DNA of 64,000 nt, from contig NC_071328.1 of NCBI RefSeq assembly GCF_010183535.1, positions 3,224,001 to 3,288,000 of the forward strand, in the 5' to 3' direction. Positions 56,747 through 64,000 of the stretch are shown here, piece by piece (position 1 is the first letter of the stretch; each line of letters begins with the position of its first letter). The translations under genes and the position numbers were made by a program. The notes under the pieces were generated by a model, which ran no database searches, was not told where the DNA came from, and saw only the letters and a list, made by a program, of their open reading frames with translations. This DNA is from Caenorhabditis remanei (Eukaryota > Nematoda > Chromadorea > Rhabditida > Rhabditidae).

Positions 56747-59700
56747 TTAATGGAATTTCCAAATGAGTGGAACAATGAGTTCGAGTTCCGGTTCTCCAGG
56801 ACGTGTAAACCGTGGATAGTCTTCCGGCGTGCTCACTTCGATTGCATAATATCGGGGAATCAGTGGTTGGAACTGGAAAAAAAAATGAAGAAAACTGAGT
56901 TTTTTGGCTGAAATTAGTTGAAATTTTCATGAATTTTCTCTGCGAGAGAGTATGGAAAAATGAGAGACGCAGAGAAATCTCGTGTACTTCACGTGGACAA
57001 GTCTGATGGTGCATCGGACTCGTAAAATGTGTGAAAAACTTGTTTTTTAATGATTTTTTAGCGATTTTTTCATTTAAAAAATACCAAACACACAATTTTC
57101 AAAAAAAAATTCGAAATTCAAAAATTCAAAAAAAAGAACTCAATTCATCTTGTCCATGAGGAGTACACGGCGGAAGTTTTTCGCGTTTTTTCAAAAAATT
57201 GTGTCGTGTACTCCACGTGGACAAGAGAGACTAGTTTTGTCAGTGGAGCGTGCTTGCAAAATTCAAAATTTTCTACTTTTTTTTCGAAAATTTTGGGAAA
57301 AATCTCATAAATTGGTTGTTCACAACCTCGCTCCATCGAAAACCGGTTTATTCACTGCGTGTACTCCACGTGGACAAGTTTGTTCAGTTAATTCGAAATT
57401 TTTCCAAAAAATGGTGCATCGGACTCGTGAAATGTGAAAAACTTGATTTTAATGATTTTTTTGTGATTTTTTGCATTTTGAAATCGATTTTTCTCATATA
57501 AATACCACACGTTGAGTCCCAGGCTACCTATGCAAACGCGCTCTGAAAAAGACATGGTCCGCAATACGTGGCGGTGAACATTAGAATCTATTTTCCTACA
57601 GAAAATTTTAGGATACGTGAAAATATTTCATTTTCCACGTAGTTTCTCGTTAGAGCGTGTTTTTATAGGTAGCCTGGGACTCAACGTGATACCAACACAC
57701 AATTTTCCAAAAAATAATTCAAAAAATTAAGGAAAACTGCCAAAAACAACTCCGAGAGTTCAAAACACGAAATTCATGTTGTCCACGGGGATTACACGGC
57801 GGAAGTTTTTCGCGTTCGGTAGAGCACAGTTGCAAAACTCATAATTTTCAATATTTTGTGAAAAAATTTAAAAAAATCAATTTTTCAAAAAATTGCGTCG
57901 TGTACTCCACGTGGACAAGAGAAACTAATTTTCGGTTTTTTTGTTGAAATTTTTCGCTCCTTCGTGTACTCCACGTGGACAAGTTTCATTCTCAATAGAG
58001 CGCACTTGCACCTACCTGTGGATAATACTCCAAAAACGCGTCTCTCTGTTCAGAATACGTGGATTTCGGTGTGAGTTGTCCCAATTTGATATGCAAATGG
58101 TTGACTTTTCCATTATATTTCTCCATGAGACCCGTCGCGTCCTTCATCAACTCATTGATCACTTTCCGGTCGACCATTGTCTTGAATGGGGCTCTTCCCG
58201 TGAAATGTTGATCCATTTTACGGATGAGAACTTCCAAACAACGGAAATTCAGAGGGATCCGACGGCCGATTTGTACTTCTTGCACCAGAATATCCATGAT
58301 TCGTTCCATTCCCTTCACATCCGGAATACAATGAGAATTGTACGGCGAGACGATCGGAAGTATCTTATCATCGACCATTGTCAATTGATGCATGAATGCG
58401 GTCACCGTTTCCACGTAGTCGTAGATTTGAGGAACGAATTTCTGGAGCATTCTCATCAAATGGCCTGCCGACGTGAATTCTGCAATCTCGTGGACGACGG
58501 GAGAGTCCTCGTCTTCTTCGGCAGGTGGTAGCGGTTCTGCAAAAAAACGTTGAGGGGGAGAGGAATCGAACCCGCGAGGATGCGCGCGGCGCGCGCGACA
58601 GGCACCGCCCTAGAACACTCACAGGTAAAGCGCGATGGATCCATTGTGGGTCCATATGCGTCCATATCGAATATGGATCCACATAGGATCCCTAATGGGT
58701 CCACATTTAAAACGCGGATCGCGCGCGGATGGAATATGGATGGGGAGGATGTCGGTCGTCCTCGAATTTCCGTGGATCGCGCGTGGATCCATATAGGATC
58801 CATATTCCATCCACGCCTGATCTGACTTTCCAACGATAATCCGATATTCCGCTGTGCGTGTTGTTTATAATAAATCGAGGCGAATTATTTTTTAGGAGTT
58901 TGCCGAAATTTTCTCCGTTTTCCAGAGTTTTCACCAATTTTTTGACAGTTTTTGTTGAAAATAAATTATGGTTCACTGAATAAAAAATAATTAAGCTATT
59001 GCCGAAACAAATTTCTGTTATTTTTCACCAAAACTAGGTAATGTCATTGAGAATTTTTTTTAGAAATTTGTGGTTATTTTCATGAGAAAAATTAAAGGTT
59101 TTCACTATTTTTCTTTTCGGAACGACATGATAAAATGCATTTGCAGGTGGAATAAAAGGTAAATTGGTAAGTCTCAGTCGTTCCGAAAAGAAAAAAAGGG
59201 ACTTTTACTCTGTAGAAGTGTTCTTCTTTCCGGGTATTACTTGAACTCATTTTGTGTAAACTTGATTTAAAAAACCTACGGACTATTTTGGAAATTGAAA
59301 AACAAAAATAGAATAGTATACTGAAATTACATAAAAGTGAAACCATAATTTGTTTTTGATGAAAAGTGAGTGGAAACGGAGAAAAGCTTGTAGACGAACA
59401 GAGTTGGACGAGAACGGAAAAGGGAACTTGAAAAAAACAATAGATAGAACACAATACACACCTTAAGAAACTTATAGTAGCAAAAGAATAAGTCTCTAGT
59501 ATGCGAAACAGCCACAATATGTGGTGGTATGAACCCAATCGAATCAAAGAAACCACGGATCGCGCGTGGGTGCTAAATGGATGCCGCCCGCGCGTGGATC
59601 CATATGGATCCATAATGGATCCATCTGACATACCCACAGAATCCGCGCGCGCTCCGCGTTTCATCCACAATGGATCCATCGCGCTTTACCTGTGCACTAG

Positions 59701-62700
59701 GCCAATCGGGGGGCATCAAGAGTTGGCGGCAGCCAGGCGATATACATTTCTGCTACTGCTGCGGGTCAGCGCCGCCGCCACACTGCCTGGAGGGTGACTG
59801 TTGTGGGCTTGCAAGTGCGCTCTACCGAAAGTCTAATAGAGCGCACTTGCACCTTCTAATATTTTAAACTCACCACCACCCTTGGCGAACTCGACACCCA
59901 GCATTTTCAACTTTTTCAAGATCACTCGAACTTCATGGATGAAGACAAACTTCGATTTTGGTTTTCCATTTCTCTGGTAATGGAAAAGACGGAGGAGCAA
60001 CTTGTTGGATGGGTCCGGTGTGATTGGGGGCTCCATGGTGTCGTAGACCGTCTGGAAATTGAAGAAAATGTGAACGAGTTGTGGGATTCTGTGGGTTTCT
60101 GTTTGATAGCTTGTGGGTGATTTGTAACAACTTGTGGTCGTGGTTGTAACAACGTGTATGCGAGTTGTGCCAACTTGTTTATGTGTTGCTACAACTTGTG
60201 GACGGTGTTGTATCAACCTGCGGGTGAGTTGTGGTAACTTCCGTGTGAGTTGTGGCGACTTGTGTTTGAGTTGCTACAACTTGTGGCCAGTGTTGTTAAA
60301 ACTTGTGTTTGAGTTGTAACAACTTGTTATCGACTTTTTAACAAATTGTGGTTGGTGTTGTTACATCTTGTGGTCGGAGTTGTAGCAACTTGTGGACTGT
60401 ATTGTATCAACTCGTATATTGAGTTGTGAGTTGTAATGAGTTGTAATGAGTTGTTACAACTTGTGCCAAAGTTGAAACAATTTGTTTGTGCGTTGTTGTG
60501 AGTTGTTTTCAGTTGTAATCTGCGATTTTTTAGTTATTTTCCCAATTTTCCCGTATATTTCGCGGTTTCTTCAAACCAGGAAGTACCCTCCGCCCCTTGA
60601 CAATCAACTATATAGTCTAGACATCTCACAAACATCCAATTACTTCAATCCCCTGTAGATCAAACATAGCTTACCCCCATCGGTGCATATTTCCATCGAA
60701 TTTCAGGCGGCAGATTCTGAGGGAACGACATCATTTCGACGATCCATCGGAAATATCGAATAGCAAACGCGTTGACGTGATCAAGAATCGTTGTTTGCAT
60801 TTTTGGCCAGAGTTTCTAGAAAAAATATGTCGATTTTGAGATGTTATAACTAGGTCAGTTTTAGTCCAATCTTAACCAAATAACATTGGCTATGTAGATC
60901 AAATCTAGCTCTACATTTTTGTAATTGACACCTTTTTGATAGCTATTCACGCTTTTGAGATATGCGCCTTTAAAGATTGCCGCTAGAGAAGGTGAGAGTG
61001 GGAAGAGACGCAGAGATGCGAGACGCTCTCTCGTCCGTCTCGAGGTGCCTATCTTTAAAGGCGCATATCTCAAAAACGTTAAGAGCTATCAAAAAACTGT
61101 CAACTAGAAAAATGTAGCTCTAGACTTGTTCTATAACATATCAAAAAACTGGACCATCAAAGTAATTTCTGAAGCTGTGGCGCCTCCTTGAAAATTAAAA
61201 ACTCACGCCAATATACAACATGAACAATCGATAAAAATCTTTTCCATCCTTCGACTCGAACAACTCTTGCAACTCGGGAAACGTTTCGTACACAAGGTTA
61301 GAGGCCACATATCCACGCTCTGGCCATGGTAAGGGTCTCACGACGACGACATGGTCGGAGCCTCCCGGGCGGTCTCCGGTTTCTTGGTCCTGAAATGGAG
61401 AGTACTCACGATAATTCAATCGTAACCTATGCAAACGCGCTTTGTTGAGACTACATTTTGGTAATATTATTTGACGCCTAAATTGCAATTTTTTAATATT
61501 TCTTGTTTTTCCAAAAAATTGGCCTTTCTCGATTATATTTCTCCTTAAAACTATTTCTTGACAAAGTTCTTCAGTTAGAACAAAACAATTTAGGTAAGCG
61601 ATTTTTCTCAAAAGAGCGCGTTTGCATAGGTTCACTTTGAATTACCGTGAGTACTCTATATGTTATAAGAATACGGTAGGTACAGTAAAGCAATAGCGAA
61701 ACGGAGGCCGCTAAAATGCAAAAGCGATATTTTTTGAGATTTTTGGGTGCAAAAGACCGCTGAAAGTTATGAAAAACTGCAGAACTCAAAAAATTCACTG
61801 TGTACTCCTCGTGGACAAGTCTAGCTAGGTTTTTTAGGCGCTCGGCCACTTTCGATCGTTTTTTTTTTGAGTTTTTTGGTGAATTTATTGAACACAAATG
61901 TGGGAATAGTGAAAATATTCTTGGAATTCAAAAAATTTTCCAAAATTCAACAAAAATCCAGAAAAATAGCCTAAAATGCTAGTTTTCCTTGAATTTTCTG
62001 AATTTTCCTATGTTTTCTTGGTTTTTCTTGAATTTTTTCAACTTTCTTGTGTTTTTGGTTCAAAACTATGCGAAAAACGATAAAAAACCAATTAGAATAC
62101 GAAAAACTGAAAAAAAACCGTCGTGTAGTCCTCGTGGACAAGAGGTCACCTCGTTTTTGAATGCGTCAATCGTTTTTCTTGGTTTTTCTTGGTTTTTCTT
62201 GATTTTTTTTTGGATTTTTAACTGATTTTTTTGTATTTTCCTTGTTTTATTTTTGTTTGCCGTATCTTTCATTATAAACCGCGACGCACACGCAATGCGG
62301 CTGGGAAAGAATTCAAATTTTCCCGTTGTGGAGCTTACTGCTGTGTAAATAGCTATTTCTATAAATCCCCTTACCAGAGTTGCGCGGAAGTGATTTTTTC
62401 TAAAACGGAAGTCGGAAGTAAAATTTGTAATCCGGAAGTCGGAAGTCGGAAGTAAAATTTTGAAAACGGAAGTAAAATTTTCAAAACGGAAGTCGGAAGT
62501 CGGAAGTGAAAAACATCCCGGAAGTCGGAAGTCGGAAGTCGGAATTCCGCGCAACTCTGCCCCTTACCAATGAAACTCACTTTTTTCGGTACCGCATCAC
62601 ACAACTGTCGGATGACACCCTCGATACCACAGTCCACCGTCGATTTCTTGTATTCCACCACTTCACAATACTTGTAAGTCGGTTCGATTTTCGCAAAAAT

Positions 62701-63963
62701 GAAATCGAGGAGTTTGCTGATGTGTGGCTCTAAAACTGGTTTCGGTTTCGTTTGGAAGTAGTGGAACTCATCGCGAATCTTCTCCAGTTTTGTCAGCTCT
62801 AGACGGTGGGACGGATCATGGTCGGGGATCTGGAAGAATGGGGAAAAAGTTGAAAAAGCTGAAAGTCCACAAAATCTAGAGGCAGTTTCACAAAAATTTT
62901 CAAGAAAGAAGCGCCTAAAATCAAAAATTGAACTACCATCGTACTCAGAAAAGAAAGCAAAAAATAATAGCACAAGGTGGGGGTCGAACCCTGGATGTGA
63001 GATTAGCGGCCGGACTTCTTACCGGGTACACCACGGGTGTAGAGGAGGCGGTGCGGCGGCGAGGATGGTGATGAAGTCGAAGCTGACAGAACTCTGCCAC
63101 CACCACTACCACTCTTATCATAACCCTCTCCGCCGCGCCAACTCCCTCCCCCATGGTGTCACCGGTAACAACCCAGGCCGTCAATCTCACATCCGGGGTT
63201 CGACCCCCATCAGGTGTTATTCTTTTTTGCTTTTTGTAACGAACATAATGACATACCTCTTACTGATTTTAACAAGTTTTTTATCGATTCCCTCACCTCA
63301 ACTTTTCCTACAAGTCCTCGAATATCTGGAGTCAACGAGTAAAGAAGACTCAGCTTGAAAACTTCGAAATCAAACGGCTCTCTATCGAGTCGTCCACACT
63401 TTTTGACAACTTTACACATGAATTCGATGATTTCTCTATCCATTCCATAGTCCGGACGGTCGTATTTGATTTTCGCTACTGCCTGATAAAAATCGGATTA
63501 TAGAATTTAGGAGGCAAGGGGCGGGGCTTACCGTCGGAGAGTAGAATTCACTGAACAGAATCTTCAGAAATCCAGCTTTCACATTCTTGCGAACGACTTT
63601 TTGGGTTTTTCTGAAAATTTGAAAATTGAAGAGGTCGGTGGCCGAGAATTTGCATAAATTCGGTCATCTCATGTTTTTCAAACTTTTATGTTATTTTAAC
63701 CATTAAACATTGAAAAAAAGTGTCAAACCTATGAAAAACTTTTTGAAAATTAAAAAAACCGCAATTTGTCTTGTCCACGTGAAGTACACAACGAGCTGAC
63801 AATTTTGAACTAAAAATGCTAAAAACCTAACAAAAATCAAGCAAAAACCGTGAAAGCACTTTAAAACCGAAATCCAGCTTGTCCACGAGGAGTACACGGC
63901 GCGATTTTTGTGCATGCAACCGCGCTCCACCGCACAAACTTACATTTTCGCTTTTTGCTTCAT
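56747..63963 (-). CDS. Nine-exon conserved-looking protein, unrecognised
   Basis: Exons 63963-63944, 63610-63532, 63482-63297, 62829-62581, 61389-61207, 60815-60675, 60051-59874, 58536-58016, 56872-56747; 1683 nt, 560 residues, all phases consistent with consensus donors. The start ATG at 63963 is the first Met after an in-frame TAA upstream. The protein is soluble: no signal peptide or membrane segment. Its basic N-terminus (MKQKAKIKTQK) is followed by mainly helical sequence, e.g. DREIIEFMCKVVKKCGRL, GYVASNLVYETFPELQEL, SAGHLMRMLQKFVPQIYDY. Residues about 340-360 form an acidic Pro-rich linker (PLPPAEEDEDS). The helical, HEAT/armadillo-like look suggests a scaffold, but no named family is recognised. 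The last exon exists twice; 56872-56747 is nearest to exon 8 and is taken as the working one. Introns hold a TTGTAACAACTTGTG-type minisatellite, a GGATCCATATGG palindrome and a tRNA-like palindrome. Confidence 0.8.
57510..57690. mobile_element. Palindrome with GTTGAGTCCCAGGCTACCTA ends
   Basis: The ends GTTGAGTCCCAGGCTACC and GGTAGCCTGGGACTCAAC are perfect inverted repeats. The interior GGCGGTGAACATTAGAAT matches 50010-50070. It lies in the last intron of the 560-residue gene. Confidence 0.62.
58550..59790. mobile_element. Composite repeat with GGATCCATATGG arms and a tRNA-like B box at one end
   Basis: The left part (58550-58815) starts with GGAATCGAACCCGCGAGG, a minus-strand B box, then ACAGGTAAAGCGCGATGGAT and repeated GGATCCATAT words. 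The right part (59555-59705) ends with the mirror ATCCATCGCGCTTTACCTGT. About 740 bp of AT-rich sequence lies between. Intron 7 of the 560-residue gene. Confidence 0.5.
60121..60520. repeat. Minisatellite of GTTGTAACAACTTGTGG-type units
   Basis: About 13 irregular units of 25-35 bp carry ACAACTTGTGG and GAGTTGTG. It is confined to intron 6 of the 560-residue gene, directly upstream of exon 7 (60051). Confidence 0.75.
60888..61140. mobile_element. GTTGACAACTTTTTGATAGCT family, copy 6
   Basis: GGCTATGTAGATCAAATCTA left, a centre GGGAAGAGACGCAGAGATGC, and a right half with AAAGGCGCATATCTCAAAAA. It lies between exons 5 and 6 of the 560-residue gene. Confidence 0.65.
62380..62565. repeat. CGGAAGTCGGAAGT cluster
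   Basis: Eight or more CGGAAGT units, with AGTTGCGCGGAAGTG at one end and its mirror GGAATTCCGCGCAACT at the other. It ends 16 bp from the donor of exon 4 (62581) of the 560-residue gene. Confidence 0.7.
62950..63245. mobile_element. Divergent tRNA-like palindrome, copy 6
   Basis: Left (minus): GTGGTGTACCCGGTAAGAAG and GGGTTCGACCCCC. Right (plus): CATGGTGTCACCGGTAACAA and GGGTTCGACCCCC, then TTCTTTTTTGCTTTTTG. Intron 3 of the 560-residue gene. Confidence 0.7.
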
Positions 63964-64000
63964 TCTTCCTTCACGTTGGTATAGATTTTATCGATTACCT

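Larger units (their letters stand above)
51768..57483. repeat. Tandem duplication A-C-B | A'-B' with internal deletion in the second copy
   Basis: Block A (51768-52813) recurs as A' (55547-56592, offset 3779). Block B (54655-55547) recurs as B' (56591-57483, offset 1936, or 1935 after one lost A). B runs straight into A', as in a head-to-tail duplication of 51768-55547. A' runs straight into B', so the 1843 bp between A and B are missing from the second copy. Overlaps at the junctions are about 1 bp (A) and 2 bp (CA). Over the stretches I compared the copies differ only by one base in an A-run, so the event is recent. The left breakpoint lies inside a palindromic element (51681-51789). Confidence 0.92.

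Noticed and set aside
54924..57501. Open frames on both strands in the duplicated block and the CCACGTGGAC repeats
   Set aside because: They are copies of palindromic repeat DNA: the same peptides appear twice because of the duplication, and no splice or start context supports them.
53034..63963. The 560-residue gene and the RING-finger gene as one transcript unit
   Set aside because: The last exon of the upstream gene ends in a clear stop. Its exon 8 ends in phase 0, which would put the 53034-53086 exon in a frame that does not join to exon 2. The two models each close in phase alone.

Overview
The window looks like nuclear DNA of a Caenorhabditis-type nematode. Introns are AT-rich with TTTCAG-type acceptors. 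Putative trans-splice acceptors sit just upstream of start codons. Palindromic repeat elements fill introns and spacers. The proteins recognised are a Rab3GAP non-catalytic subunit, a furrowed-like selectin and a MATH-BTB protein. I cannot fix the species. All gene models were assembled by hand from open frames, splice consensus and phase. Every complete model sums to an exact multiple of three.

Layout from left to right. (1) 471-10579, minus strand: rbg-2 (RAB3GAP2 family), nine exons, with its 3' end beyond the left edge. (2) 10580-14738: repeat-filled spacer and the CT-rich upstream region of the next gene. (3) 14739-22835, plus strand: an 11-exon, 741-residue type I membrane protein with sushi, FTP-type F5/8, C-type-lectin-like, sushi x3, transmembrane segment and Pro-rich tail, the architecture of Drosophila furrowed. 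(4) 23019-27185, minus: a five-exon, 144-residue single-pass membrane protein that I do not recognise. (5) 27714-53052, minus: an 11-exon, 1558-residue Pro-rich and coiled-coil protein ending in a RING-like zinc finger. A complete MATH-BTB gene (38416-40304, plus strand) is nested in its fifth intron. (6) 56747-63963, minus: a nine-exon, 560-residue protein that I do not recognise.

The spacer between (6) and (5) carries a near-identical 3.78 kb tandem duplication whose second copy has lost 1.84 kb. It left a second copy of the last exon of gene (6) and a broken copy of exon 2 of gene (5), while apparently sparing one intact copy of each gene.

The non-coding DNA is dominated by non-autonomous elements. 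One GC-rich family has exact 8-bp target duplications and one nested copy. There are also a CAGGG-ended element with an 8-bp duplication, two elements with TTA or TAA duplications, several long palindromes sharing a GAGACGCAGAG core, and six palindromes built from two divergent tRNA-like halves. These last are the most unusual repeat class in the window. Minisatellites occupy introns of several genes. No operon, CRISPR array, rRNA or convincing functional tRNA gene was seen.
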